From: Stenotrophomonas sp.
Lineage (GTDB): Bacteria > Pseudomonadota > Gammaproteobacteria > Xanthomonadales > Xanthomonadaceae
Length of the DNA stretch: 25,465 nt
Direction of reading: 5' to 3'
Assembly: GCA_003248565.1 (NCBI GenBank)
Contig: QFOV01000016.1
Span: 1-25,465 of the forward strand
This document shows positions 1-7,568 of this stretch, one piece after another. The notes beneath the pieces are model-generated. The model did no database searches. It saw nothing but the letters and a program-made list of their open reading frames with translations, and was not told the DNA's origin. A program made the position numbers and the translations under genes. Numbering within the stretch: position 1 is the first letter of the stretch; each line of letters opens with the position of its first letter.

Positions 1-481
1 AGCAATCACCTTCGTCGACGCCAACAACTACACCATCGATGGCGCTGGCCCCTACCCGTACACGCCGGGCCAGACCATCAGCGCCAATGGCTGGAGCGTC
101 GTCCTCGATGGCAAGCCGGCCGCTGGCGACCGTTTCGACATCGGCAAGACCGCTGCAGGCTCCAGTGACAACGGCAACGCCTCGCGTCTTGCCAATGTTG
201 AAGATGCCAAGGCATTCAATGGCGGCACCGTCACCTTGAACGGCGCGCTGGGCGGGTTGACCACGCAGATTGGTTCTGCCGCGCGTGCCGCCGATTACTC
301 GCTGCAGGCGCAGCAGGTGATCAACGACAACGCCAAGGCATCGCGCGATTCAATCTCGGGTGTGAACCTTGATGAGGAAGCGGCGGACATGCTCCGGCTG
401 CAGCAGGCCTACCAGGCAGCGTCGCAGCTGATCTCCACCGCCGACACCATGTTCCAGACGATCTTGAAGGCGGTGGGCTGA
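1..481 (+). CDS. flgK: FlgK, hook-filament junction protein 1 (C-terminal part only)
   Basis: The frame is open from base 2 to the stop at 479-481 and gives the last 159 residues of a protein whose start lies left of the window. FlgK (HAP1) joins the hook to the filament and is exported by the flagellar type III system. The visible part ends in the typical axial-protein C-terminal helix, with a NDNAKASRDSISGVNLDEEAADMLRLQQAYQAAS-type region (key features SGVNLDEE and the QQAYQAASQLI heptads) and the ending TMFQTILKAVG. The preceding stretch is Gly/Asn/Thr-rich, as expected for the outer domain. The stop codon overlaps the flgL start by one base (TGATG), so the two genes are translationally coupled. 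The identification is secure; how much is missing cannot be seen. Confidence 0.95.
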   Translation, partial: AITFVDANNYTIDGAGPYPYTPGQTISANGWSVVLDGKPAAGDRFDIGKTAAGSSDNGNASRLANVEDAKAFNGGTVTLNGALGGLTTQIGSAARAADYSLQAQQVINDNAKASRDSISGVNLDEEAADMLRLQQAYQAASQLISTADTMFQTILKAVG

Positions 482-1683
482 TGAGTAACCGTATCTCCAG
501 CAACATGATGTACGACCAGTCGGTCTCGCTGATGCTGTCCAAGCAGAGCAAGATGAATCATCTTGAGCAGCAGCTGGCAACCGGCAAGAAGATCGTCACT
601 GCCAAGGATGATCCCGTCGCCTCCGGCACCGCGGTCAATCTGGATCGCGTGCTGGCCGAGATGGAACAGCTGGGCAAGAACGCCAATACCGCTCAGAACC
701 GACTCGGCCTGCAGGAAAACGCCCTGGCGCAGGCCAATGAGCTGTTGGCAAGGGTTTCCGATCTGACCGTACAGGCCAACAACGCCGCGCTGTCCGTCGA
801 GGACCGCAAGACGGTGTCGGCCGAGTTGCAGGCGATCAAGGACCAGATGCTGGCCTTGGCCAACACCACCGATGGCAACGGCCGCTACCTGTTTGGCGGC
901 GCCGCCGACGGTGCCGCACCGTTTACCCTTGCCAATGGGACCGTCACCTACAACGGCGACCAGATCCAGCGCCAGGTCGAGATCGCGCCGGGCACCTTCG
1001 TCAAGGATGCTCTGCCAGGCAGCGAAGTGTTCCTGCGCATCCGTACCGGCGACGGCACGGTTGATGCGGCCGCTGTCGCCGGCAACACCGGCAAGGCAGT
1101 GCTCACCGATATCAGCCGCGACGGCTCCGGCAACTGGAACGGCGACAGCTACACCTTGCGCTTCACCGCGGCAGATACCTACGAAGTAGTGGATGCCAGC
1201 AACACCGTGGTTGGCACCGGCACCTACAAGACTGGCGAGGATATCGTCTTCCAGGGGCTGCGCGTGCGCATTGAAGGCACGCCAGCCGCGGGCGATGCAT
1301 TCACCGCCGGCCAGGCCAGCACCCGTGATGTGTTCAGCACCATCGACCAGCTGGTGCAGACACTGCAGATGGATACCTCCACCGAAGCCGGCCGCACCGC
1401 GCAACAGAACGCACTGCAGGCAAGCATCCGCGATGTCGCCCGCGCATCGGGCAGCCTGATCGATGCACGCGCCGCCGGCGGCGCCCAACTCAAGTCGATC
1501 GATGATGCGGCATCGCTGCGCGAGGCCAGCAGCATCACGCTTGAAAGTTCCCTGTCGCAGTTACGCGACCTCAACTACGCCGAAGCCATCGGGCAATACC
1601 AGCTCGAAGGTGCGGCTTTGCAAGCGGCACAGACCATCTTCACCCAGATGCAGTCGATGTCGTTGTTCAACATGATCCGCTGA
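481..1683 (+). CDS. flgL: FlgL, hook-filament junction protein 3
   Basis: The 400-residue product is HAP3, the adaptor between FlgK and the first flagellin ring. The N-terminal D0/D1 helices carry ISSNMMYDQSVS, ATGKKIVTAKDDP and the QNRLGLQENALAQANELLARV coiled segment. The centre is a beta-rich variable domain (about residues 130-290). The C-terminal helix (about 340-400) ends in IFTQMQSMSLFNMIR. The length is normal for FlgL of this family. The start is fixed by the one-base overlap with flgK. No terminator or promoter is visible in the 67 bases before the first flagellin gene, so transcription may continue into it. Confidence 0.96.
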   Translation: MSNRISSNMMYDQSVSLMLSKQSKMNHLEQQLATGKKIVTAKDDPVASGTAVNLDRVLAEMEQLGKNANTAQNRLGLQENALAQANELLARVSDLTVQANNAALSVEDRKTVSAELQAIKDQMLALANTTDGNGRYLFGGAADGAAPFTLANGTVTYNGDQIQRQVEIAPGTFVKDALPGSEVFLRIRTGDGTVDAAAVAGNTGKAVLTDISRDGSGNWNGDSYTLRFTAADTYEVVDASNTVVGTGTYKTGEDIVFQGLRVRIEGTPAAGDAFTAGQASTRDVFSTIDQLVQTLQMDTSTEAGRTAQQNALQASIRDVARASGSLIDARAAGGAQLKSIDDAASLREASSITLESSLSQLRDLNYAEAIGQYQLEGAALQAAQTIFTQMQSMSLFNMIR

Positions 1684-1750
1684 TTCCGCAATCCGCACCG
1701 CTTCCGCCTCCTCACACGCAGTACGTCACCGAACACAACGGAGAAGTCCC

Positions 1751-2977
1751 ATGGCACAAGTCATCAATACCAACATCATGTCGCTGAACGCTCAGCGCAA
1801 CTTGAACACCAGCGGCAGCAGCCTGGCGACGTCCATCCAGCGTCTGTCCTCGGGCCTGCGCATCAACAGCGCCAAGGACGATGCTGCCGGCCTGGCCATC
1901 TCCGAGCGTTTCAGCACCCAGATCCGCGGGCTGGATGTCGCCGTGCGCAATGCCAACGACGGCATCTCGCTGGCCCAGACCGCCGAAGGCGCGATGGTCG
2001 AGATCGGCAACAACCTGCAGCGCATCCGTGAGCTGGCGGTGCAGTCGTCCAATGCAACCAACTCGCCCAGCGACCGTGAAGCACTGAACGCCGAAGTCGA
2101 CCAGCTGCTGTCGGAAATCGACCGCGTTGCCAACCAGACCGGCTTCAACGGCACCAAGCTGCTGGACGGCAGCTTCACCGGTGCCCTGTTCCAGGTCGGT
2201 GCCAACTCCGGCCAGACCATCGGCATCAACGCCATCGTCGATGCCAACATCGACACGCTCGGCAAGTCGGGCTTCGCCGACAACGTGACTGGCGCCGGCA
2301 TCGGCGGCACCGCAGCGACTGCCTCCGGTTCGATCAGCGGCATCACCGTCAGCGTCACCCCGGCCGGCGCGGCCTCCGCTTCGCAGATCAAGCTTGACGA
2401 CATCAAGATTGAAGTCGGTGACGATGCAGCGGCCGTGCAGAAGAAGGTTGCACAGGCCTTCAACAACAAGCTGGACCAGACCGGCATGTACGCAACCATC
2501 GAAGGCGGCCAGCTGAAGCTGACCTCGGTCAAGGCCGGCCAGGACTTCGGCGGCATCACCAACGGCACCTTGACTGGCGGCACCGGCATCACCGTCTCGC
2601 TGGCGGCCGATCTGGGCGCAACCACCGCAGCAGCCGGCGTCGCTGCCAATGGTGGCGGCACCCGCCACATGGAAGACCTGGACATTTCCGATTTCGCTGG
2701 TTCGCAGCGCGCAATTGAAATCGTCGACAAGGCACTGACCGCGGTGAGCAGCTCGCGTGCGGAAATGGGTGCGATCCAGAACCGCTTCACCTCGACCATC
2801 GCCAACCTGGCCACCACCTCGGAGAATCTCTCCGCTTCCCGTAGCCGTATCCGCGATGCGGACTACGCCAAGGAAACCGCCGAGATGACCCGCACCCAGA
2901 TCCTGCAGCAGGCCGGTACGGCCATGCTGGCCCAGGCCAACCAGGTGCCGCAGAACGTGCTGAGCCTGCTGAAGTAA
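1751..2977 (+). CDS. fliC: Flagellin paralogue 1
   Basis: The 408-residue filament subunit has conserved D0/D1 ends and a variable centre (about residues 175-310). The N-terminus starts MAQVINTNIMSLNAQRNLN. The C-terminus includes SRIRDADYAKETAEMTR and ends in VLSLLK. It is identical to the second flagellin (3331-4518) over the first 54 residues, but the DNA differs at many third codon positions, so the pair is not a very recent copy. GGAGAAG about 7 bases before the ATG serves as ribosome site. I find no sigma-28 or sigma-54 promoter in the short gap after flgL, so expression may depend on read-through from flgKL. A strong terminator follows. Asp43 is present in the region recognised by plant FLS2. 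Confidence 0.96.
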   Translation: MAQVINTNIMSLNAQRNLNTSGSSLATSIQRLSSGLRINSAKDDAAGLAISERFSTQIRGLDVAVRNANDGISLAQTAEGAMVEIGNNLQRIRELAVQSSNATNSPSDREALNAEVDQLLSEIDRVANQTGFNGTKLLDGSFTGALFQVGANSGQTIGINAIVDANIDTLGKSGFADNVTGAGIGGTAATASGSISGITVSVTPAGAASASQIKLDDIKIEVGDDAAAVQKKVAQAFNNKLDQTGMYATIEGGQLKLTSVKAGQDFGGITNGTLTGGTGITVSLAADLGATTAAAGVAANGGGTRHMEDLDISDFAGSQRAIEIVDKALTAVSSSRAEMGAIQNRFTSTIANLATTSENLSASRSRIRDADYAKETAEMTRTQILQQAGTAMLAQANQVPQNVLSLLK

Positions 2978-2998
2978 GCACGCTCCACATGTTCAAAC

Positions 2999-3023
2999 AA
3001 AAACCCCGGCTTGCCGGGGTTTT
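2999..3023 (+). terminator. Rho-independent terminator after flagellin 1
   Basis: AAAAACCCCGG at 2999-3009, loop CTTG, then CCGGGGTTTT at 3014-3023 form a perfect GC-rich stem flanked by A and T runs. It begins 21 bases after the stop codon. It should isolate flagellin 1 from flagellin 2, which has its own promoter. Confidence 0.9.
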
Positions 3024-3033
3024 CTGTTCTTGA

Positions 3034-3140
3034 TGTTTGTGGGAGCGGCGTGAGCCGCGAAACTGGCACATTGTCGGATCGCAGAACCCACAGGGCCGTA
3101 TGCACTACCGGCTTCGCGGTTTACACCGCTCCCACAAACA
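3034..3140. repeat. Inverted pair of REP-like elements (BIME-type)
   Basis: The arms at 3034-3066 and 3108-3140 are reverse complements over 33 bases with five differences. Each arm contains its own small hairpin: GCGGC-GTGA-GCCGC in the left arm and GCGGT-TTAC-ACCGC in the right. The core GTGGGAGCGG resembles REP sequences common between genes in Pseudomonas and Xanthomonadaceae genomes. Together with the 41-base centre the pair could fold as one large cruciform. It lies between the flagellin 1 terminator and the flagellin 2 promoter. No transposase is nearby; such elements are normally moved in trans by RAYT enzymes. Confidence 0.8.
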
Positions 3141-3201
3141 TATCCAAGGCGCCCCCGCCCGTTGGACGGCGATTTTTGTCAATCAGATCTTACGGAAGCC
3201 C

Positions 3202-3228
3202 TAAAGCGTGGCAGGGTGCTGCCGTTAT
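3202..3228 (+). promoter_or_regulatory. Sigma-28 (FliA) promoter of flagellin 2
   Basis: TAAA at 3202-3205, 15 bases, then GCCGTTAT at 3221-3228 match the FliA consensus TAAA-N15-GCCGATAA, with only the last part of the -10 differing. The predicted start near 3234 gives a leader of about 97 bases. The leader contains a small hairpin (CCGG 3282-3285 / CCGG 3299-3302, loop about 3290-3295) just upstream of the AAAAAGGA ribosome site. The whole gap 2978-3330 (353 bases) holds only the terminator, the REP pair and this promoter. Confidence 0.88.
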
Positions 3229-3330
3229 TGATATCAGCAGCGGTACTGCGGCCCCTACGGCACCTCCCACTGCACCCAGTACCGGTCAGGTTGAGCTGCC
3301 GGATCAAACGACAAAAAGGAATCCGAAATC

Positions 3331-4518
3331 ATGGCACAAGTCATCAACACCAACATCATGTCGCTCAACGCTCAGCGCAACCTGAACACGAGCGGCAGCA
3401 GCCTGGCCACCTCGATCCAGCGCCTGTCCTCGGGCCTGCGCATCAACAGCGCCAAGGACGACGCCGCTGGCCTGGCCATCTCCGAGCGTTTCACCACCCA
3501 GATCCGCGGTCTGGACGTTGCTACCCGCAACGCCAACGACGGCATCTCGCTGGCCCAGACCGCTGAAGGCGCAATGGTCGAAATCGGCAACAACCTGCAG
3601 CGTATCCGCGAGCTGGCTGTGCAGTCGTCCAACGCCACCAACTCCTCGACCGACCGAGAAGCGCTGAACTCGGAAGTCAACCAGCTGTTGAAGGAAATCG
3701 ACCGCGTCTCCAACCAGACCAACTTCAACGGCACCAAGTTGCTGGACGGCACCTTCTCCGGCGCCCTGTTCCAGGTTGGTGCTGACGCTGGCCAGACCAT
3801 CGGCATCAACAGCATCGTCGATTCCAACATCGATGCGCTGGGCCGCGCCGGCTTCGCTGCTACCCAGACCTCGACCGCTGCGCTGGCATCGGGTGCAGCC
3901 ACCTCGGCTGGCTCCATCGGCGGCATGAAGGTGAACAACATCGACATCGAAGCCGTCAAGGTTGCCGTCGGCGATACCGGTACCGACGTAAGCAAGAAGA
4001 TGGCAGCAGCCATCAACGAGAAGATGGACCAGACCGGTGTTTACGCAGCAGTCGACAAGGACGGCAAGCTGACCATGACTTCGGTCAAGGCTGGCAAGGA
4101 CTTCACCTTCACCGACGCCACCAAGACCGACGCCGCTGGCCTGACCTACTCAGGCGCTGGCATCGTCGCCGGCACCGTGGCCGCCAACGCTGCCAATGGC
4201 ACCAAGTTCCTGAAGGATCTGGACATCTCCAGCGTCGCCGGTTCGCAGCAGGCACTGGAAATCGTCGACAAGGCACTGACCGCCGTCAACAGCTCGCGTG
4301 CCGACATGGGTGCGATTCAGAACCGCTTCAGCTCCACCATCTCCAACCTGTCGACCACCTCGGAAAACCTGTCCGCCTCGCGTAGCCGCATCCGTGACGC
4401 TGACTACGCCAAGGAAACCGCAGAGCTGACCCGCAACCAGATCCTGCAGCAGGCCGGTACCGCCATGCTCTCCCAGGCCAACAGCTCCACCCAGAGCGTG
4501 CTCAGCCTGCTGGGCTAA
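3331..4518 (+). CDS. fliC: Flagellin paralogue 2, probably the major filament subunit
   Basis: The 395-residue flagellin has the same ends as its upstream paralogue and a different, shorter centre (about residues 175-295, rich in Ala, Thr, Ser and Asp). The C-terminus is SRIRDADYAKETAELTR followed by VLSLLG. AAGGA at 3316-3320 lies 10 bases before the ATG. It has a dedicated sigma-28 promoter and a perfect terminator, the usual arrangement for the most strongly expressed late gene. The Ser/Thr-rich surface domain is the natural acceptor for the glycan island further right, though no acceptor residue can be named from sequence. Confidence 0.97.
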   Translation: MAQVINTNIMSLNAQRNLNTSGSSLATSIQRLSSGLRINSAKDDAAGLAISERFTTQIRGLDVATRNANDGISLAQTAEGAMVEIGNNLQRIRELAVQSSNATNSSTDREALNSEVNQLLKEIDRVSNQTNFNGTKLLDGTFSGALFQVGADAGQTIGINSIVDSNIDALGRAGFAATQTSTAALASGAATSAGSIGGMKVNNIDIEAVKVAVGDTGTDVSKKMAAAINEKMDQTGVYAAVDKDGKLTMTSVKAGKDFTFTDATKTDAAGLTYSGAGIVAGTVAANAANGTKFLKDLDISSVAGSQQALEIVDKALTAVNSSRADMGAIQNRFSSTISNLSTTSENLSASRSRIRDADYAKETAELTRNQILQQAGTAMLSQANSSTQSVLSLLG

Positions 4519-4526
4519 GCACAAGG

Positions 4527-4548
4527 CGGCGCCCTTACACCGGCGCCG
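4527..4548 (+). other. GC hairpin after flagellin 2
   Basis: CGGCGCC at 4527-4533 pairs with GGCGCCG at 4542-4548 across an 8-base loop, directly after the stop codon. It has no T run, so it may be a 3' stabilising hairpin ahead of the true terminator at 4563-4590. Confidence 0.5.
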
Positions 4549-4562
4549 ATCCATATGTAGCC

Positions 4563-4590
4563 AAAACCCCTGCCAGTCGGCAGGGGTTTT
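4563..4590 (+). terminator. Rho-independent terminator after flagellin 2
   Basis: AAAACCCCTGCC (4563-4574), loop AGTC, GGCAGGGGTTTT (4579-4590) make a perfect 12-pair stem with flanking A and T runs. Confidence 0.93.
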
Positions 4591-4627
4591 GTGCATGGGA
4601 AGGCCTTGGTCCGCCGCAACGTCGTAA

Positions 4628-4643
4628 CGGCACGCGGCTTGCA
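4628..4643 (+). promoter_or_regulatory. Sigma-54 promoter upstream of fliD
   Basis: CGGCACGCGGCTTGCA matches TGGCACG-N4-TTGCA except for the first base. GG is at 4629-4630 and GC at 4641-4642, the obligatory 12-base step. The predicted start is near 4654, giving a leader of about 94 bases. FleQ, encoded at 10275, is the expected activator. Confidence 0.78.
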
Positions 4644-4672
4644 TGGAGTGCACGCAAACGCCGCCGCCTGCC

Positions 4673-4700
4673 TAAAGTTGCTGGGCATGTGTGCCGATAC
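4673..4700 (+). promoter_or_regulatory. Sigma-28 promoter upstream of fliD
   Basis: TAAAGTT at 4673-4679 and GCCGATAC at 4693-4700 match FliA -35 and -10 boxes; the TAAA to GCCG gap is 16 bases, one more than ideal. It lies downstream of the sigma-54 site, so fliD seems to have tandem class III and class IV type promoters. Confidence 0.7.
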
Positions 4701-4747
4701 AAGGGATACCTGCAAGGGCGTCCTTCAGCCTAGACCAAGGAAATAGC

Positions 4748-6106
4748 ATGGCCACCTCCTCCCTCGCTGCTGTCGGCTCCGGCCTCGACATCCCGACCAT
4801 CGTTGCCAAACTGGTCGCTGCCGAGCGCAAGCCTGCGGACAACCGCATCAATTCGCAGGGAACGGCGGCCACCGCCAAGCTGTCGGCACTGGGCAACATC
4901 AAGAGCTCGCTGACTGGCCTGCAGGCCTCGCTGGAGGCCATGGTCAAGAGCGCGGACACCCGTTCCTACAAGGCTACCGTTCCGGAGAACTCCGGCTTCA
5001 GCGCCAGCATCATCACCGATGCCGGTACCGGCAAGACACTGGCGACAGCAGGCACGTACAACGTTGAAGTGCTGAGCCTGGCGACAACCCAGAAACTGAG
5101 CTCCGGCGCCTTCGCCGCTGATGCAAAGGTGGGTGACGGAAAACTGTCTTTCGCATGGGGCGACAACAAGACGCTTGACGTCGATATCGCCGAAGGGGCA
5201 ACGCTGACCGAGATTGCCGCCGCCATCAACAAGGCCGCCAACGGCAAGGGCGTCAACGCCACCATCATCACCGCCAGCGATGGCCAGCACCTGGTGATGA
5301 ATGCCGTCGACGCCGGCACCGAGGGAGCGCTGAAGGTCACCGCCAGCGGTGGCAATGGTGGTTTGTCGGCGCTGACCTGGGACGGAACCGCCGGCGGCAT
5401 GGCACAGACCACCGCCGCCGCCAATGCCAAGGTGAGCGTGGATGGCTTCGAACGCGAATCCAGCAGCAACTCGATCACCGACATCATTCCCGGCGTCACT
5501 CTCAACCTCAGCAAGGCCGAGGTCGGCACCACCCGCACATTGACCGTGGCACAGGACAACTCGCCGCTGAAGATCAACCTGCAGGCCTTCATCAGCGCCT
5601 ACAACGCGACGACCAGCATGCTGAAGAGCGCGACCAGCTACGACGCCACCAATGACAAGGCATCCACCTTGACCGGCGACTCGATGATCCGCGGCCTGCA
5701 GCAGCAGATGCGCAGTCAGTTGAGCGCGAACGTCGTCGACCTGAAGGCGCTCGGCGTTGCCATCAACAAGGACGGCACCCTCAGCTTCAGCGCTACCACC
5801 TTCGACAAGACCGTTGCGGAGAACCCCGGCGCAGCCGAGGCACTGTTTGGCAGCAAGGGCGCGCTTTCCACTGGCATGACCATCATGCTCAAGAGCAACC
5901 TGGACAGCACCGGCACGTTGACCCAGCGCACCGACTCCCTGAACAAGCAGATCAAGAAGCTGGAAAAGGATCTGGACGCACTGGATGCGCGCATGGAGAA
6001 GGTGTCCGAGCGCTACACCAAGCAGTTCACCGCGATGGACACGCTGGTCGCGGGCATGCAAAGCACCAGCAACTACCTGAGCCAGCAGCTGGCTTCCAAG
6101 TCCTGA
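4748..6106 (+). CDS. fliD: FliD, filament cap protein (HAP2)
   Basis: The 452-residue cap sits at the filament tip, helps flagellin fold and is often an adhesin. The N-terminal FliD domain begins SSLAAVGSGLDIPTIVAKLVAAERKP. A Gly/Ala/Thr-rich middle follows. The C-terminal coiled coil (about residues 395-450) is LNKQIKKLEKDLDALDARM and ends in STSNYLSQQLASKS. I place the start at 4748 because AAGGAAA lies 5 bases upstream and the motif begins there. An in-frame GTG at 4691 would place translation inside the sigma-28 -10 box. fliS follows after 96 bases that hold nothing I recognise. Confidence 0.95.
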   Translation: MATSSLAAVGSGLDIPTIVAKLVAAERKPADNRINSQGTAATAKLSALGNIKSSLTGLQASLEAMVKSADTRSYKATVPENSGFSASIITDAGTGKTLATAGTYNVEVLSLATTQKLSSGAFAADAKVGDGKLSFAWGDNKTLDVDIAEGATLTEIAAAINKAANGKGVNATIITASDGQHLVMNAVDAGTEGALKVTASGGNGGLSALTWDGTAGGMAQTTAAANAKVSVDGFERESSSNSITDIIPGVTLNLSKAEVGTTRTLTVAQDNSPLKINLQAFISAYNATTSMLKSATSYDATNDKASTLTGDSMIRGLQQQMRSQLSANVVDLKALGVAINKDGTLSFSATTFDKTVAENPGAAEALFGSKGALSTGMTIMLKSNLDSTGTLTQRTDSLNKQIKKLEKDLDALDARMEKVSERYTKQFTAMDTLVAGMQSTSNYLSQQLASKS

Positions 6107-6202
6107 TAAACGCCGTACCGCAGCGACCAGCGACCTGTACCCACCACCTGCCGCAATGACGAACACCTCGCCAAGCGGCTGATAACAAGGAGTCCCATCC
6201 AC

Positions 6203-6625
6203 ATGTACGGTGCCAACCGACACTATGCCGAGCAATACCGCAAGGTCGGCGTTTCCAGCCGTGTCGTCGATGCGGACCCTCATCGCCTTGTTGCCTTGCT
6301 GCTTGAAGGTGCAGGCGAGCGCATCCGCCGCGCCGAAGCCTGCCTGGCCAGTGGCGACCAAGCCCTGAAGGGCAAGGCCATCGGTGAAGCCTGTGCCATC
6401 ATTGGCCATCTCAACGGCTCGCTGGACCATGAGGCTGGCGGCGACGTCGCGGCCAATCTGTCCTCGCTGTACGAGTACGTATTGCACCGCCTGACCGAGG
6501 GCAACCTCAACAATGACGTCAACGCCTTGCAGGAGTCCTTGTCGCTGATGACCGAAATCGAATCTGCCTGGAATGCCATTCCCTCCGAGCAGCGCACCCT
6601 GCCCGTTGCCAGTGAGGCGCGCTGA
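6203..6625 (+). CDS. fliS: FliS, flagellin export chaperone
   Basis: The 140-residue all-helical protein binds the C-terminal D0 helix of flagellin in the cytoplasm and prevents early polymerisation. Family signatures are MYGANRHYAEQYRKV at the start, DPHRLVALLLEGA, and LSSLYEYVLHRLTEGNLNND near residues 85-105. AAGGAG at 6187-6192 lies 10 bases before the ATG. The stop overlaps the next gene by one base (TGATG), indicating coupling with the fliT-like gene. Confidence 0.96.
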   Translation: MYGANRHYAEQYRKVGVSSRVVDADPHRLVALLLEGAGERIRRAEACLASGDQALKGKAIGEACAIIGHLNGSLDHEAGGDVAANLSSLYEYVLHRLTEGNLNNDVNALQESLSLMTEIESAWNAIPSEQRTLPVASEAR

Positions 6626-6936
6626 TGGCCGATACCGCCAGCCAGGTGCTTGATGCCCTGCATGCAGACCTGGACGCCCTGAAGAACGCCATCGACGCGG
6701 AAGACCACGACGGCGCCGAACAGATCGTCGCCGCTCACGACGCGCGCCTGCGGGGCTACATCGAGGCCAACGGCGCAACGGGTAGCGCAGATGCATTGCA
6801 GGCCTTGCTGGAACAGCAGCACGCTCTTGCCACCCGGATGCGCGAACTGCGTGACGAGGCGGCCATGCAACTGCGCGCCGAACGCCAGACCAGCCGCGCC
6901 GTCAACGCCTACCAGCAAGCCGGAACGCTGGGATGA
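6625..6936 (+). CDS. fliT: FliT-like flagellar chaperone (by position and shape)
   Basis: The 103-residue, acidic, Ala-rich and almost entirely helical protein is coupled to fliS. FliT proteins chaperone FliD and lie directly after fliS in many gamma-proteobacteria. This sequence has the right size, helices and place, with a segment DALQALLEQQHALATRMREL that could form the helical hairpin, but no diagnostic motif that I can name. It could also be an unrelated small export factor. Its stop overlaps the next start (ATGA at 6933-6936). Confidence 0.65.
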   Translation: MADTASQVLDALHADLDALKNAIDAEDHDGAEQIVAAHDARLRGYIEANGATGSADALQALLEQQHALATRMRELRDEAAMQLRAERQTSRAVNAYQQAGTLG

Positions 6937-7505
6937 ACAGCACCGGCATCGACCATCCCGCTGAAACCGAGCTGTTCAACGACACGCTCAGTTGCGAGCT
7001 GTCGTTGCCGGCGGTATTTGAAGCAAACACCAAGCTGCGCCGACCAGGTAGCGCGGAAATGCTCCTGCGCAGCATCGCGCTGGTCGAAGATGCCCGAAAT
7101 GCGGACGACGGCAGCGATGATCGCAACGACAACAGCCTGCAGTTGCAGAGGCTGGAGGCACGGCTCGACCTGACCCTGGTCTTGTTGGGCCGCCTGCTGC
7201 AGCGCGAGTCCCCCGCTGCGAGCCCGGTCGCCCTGCGCTGGTCGCGGCACGGCCTGCGGCTGCAACGCGATCAGCTTGAAGGAATTGCCCCGGGAACACC
7301 CGGCATTGTCAGCCTGCAACCCGCCGAATGGCTACCGGACGCCATCGAACTGCCGGTGGTCGTACTTGGCGAGGCAGATACCGAACAAGGTCCGCAGCTC
7401 TGGGTACACCTTGAAACCCAGAATGATGCGCTGATGGCGGCACTGGAGCGGCATTTGTTCCGCCTGCACCGCAAACAGATTGCCGACAGTCGCCGCAACC
7501 GGTGA
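6933..7505 (+). CDS. Atypical PilZ-like protein with a coiled-coil helix
   Basis: The 190-residue soluble protein is translated with a 4-base overlap after the fliT-like gene. The centre has a leucine-rich heptad helix, LQLQRLEARLDLTLVLLGRL (about residues 69-88). The C-terminal half is beta-rich (WSRHGLRL, PGIVSLQPAEWLP, ELPVVVLGEAD) and ends in a basic helix ERHLFRLHRKQIADSRR, the pattern of PilZ-fold proteins in Xanthomonas. The c-di-GMP-binding RxxxR and (D/N)xSxxG motifs are absent, so it is probably a non-binding PilZ resembling the tetrameric XC6012 type. A role in flagellar assembly or motility is inferred from the operon. PilZ is my structural reading and needs a profile search. Confidence 0.6.
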   Translation: MNSTGIDHPAETELFNDTLSCELSLPAVFEANTKLRRPGSAEMLLRSIALVEDARNADDGSDDRNDNSLQLQRLEARLDLTLVLLGRLLQRESPAASPVALRWSRHGLRLQRDQLEGIAPGTPGIVSLQPAEWLPDAIELPVVVLGEADTEQGPQLWVHLETQNDALMAALERHLFRLHRKQIADSRRNR

Positions 7506-7568
7506 GCACCCTACCAATAGTCACGCTGGCGCCTGCGCCCCTGCTCCGCTAAGGTGCAGCATTCCGAT

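Noticed and set aside
3209..3223. Sigma-54-like TGGCAGG...TGCC before flagellin 2
   Set aside because: GG to GC spacing is 11, not 12, and it overlaps the much better sigma-28 promoter.
3282..3302. Hairpin in the flagellin 2 leader considered as a riboswitch or thermosensor
   Set aside because: The stem is short with a bulge, does not cover the ribosome site, and matches no known riboswitch class.
4730..6796. A 688-codon open frame on the minus strand opposite fliD and fliS
   Set aside because: It runs opposite well-identified genes, has GC-rich shadow composition (Gly/Ala/Val/Gln-rich) and no domain. Long antisense frames are common in such GC-rich sequence; those at 409-1488, 1712-2668, 1792-2817 and 8355-9893 were rejected for the same reason.
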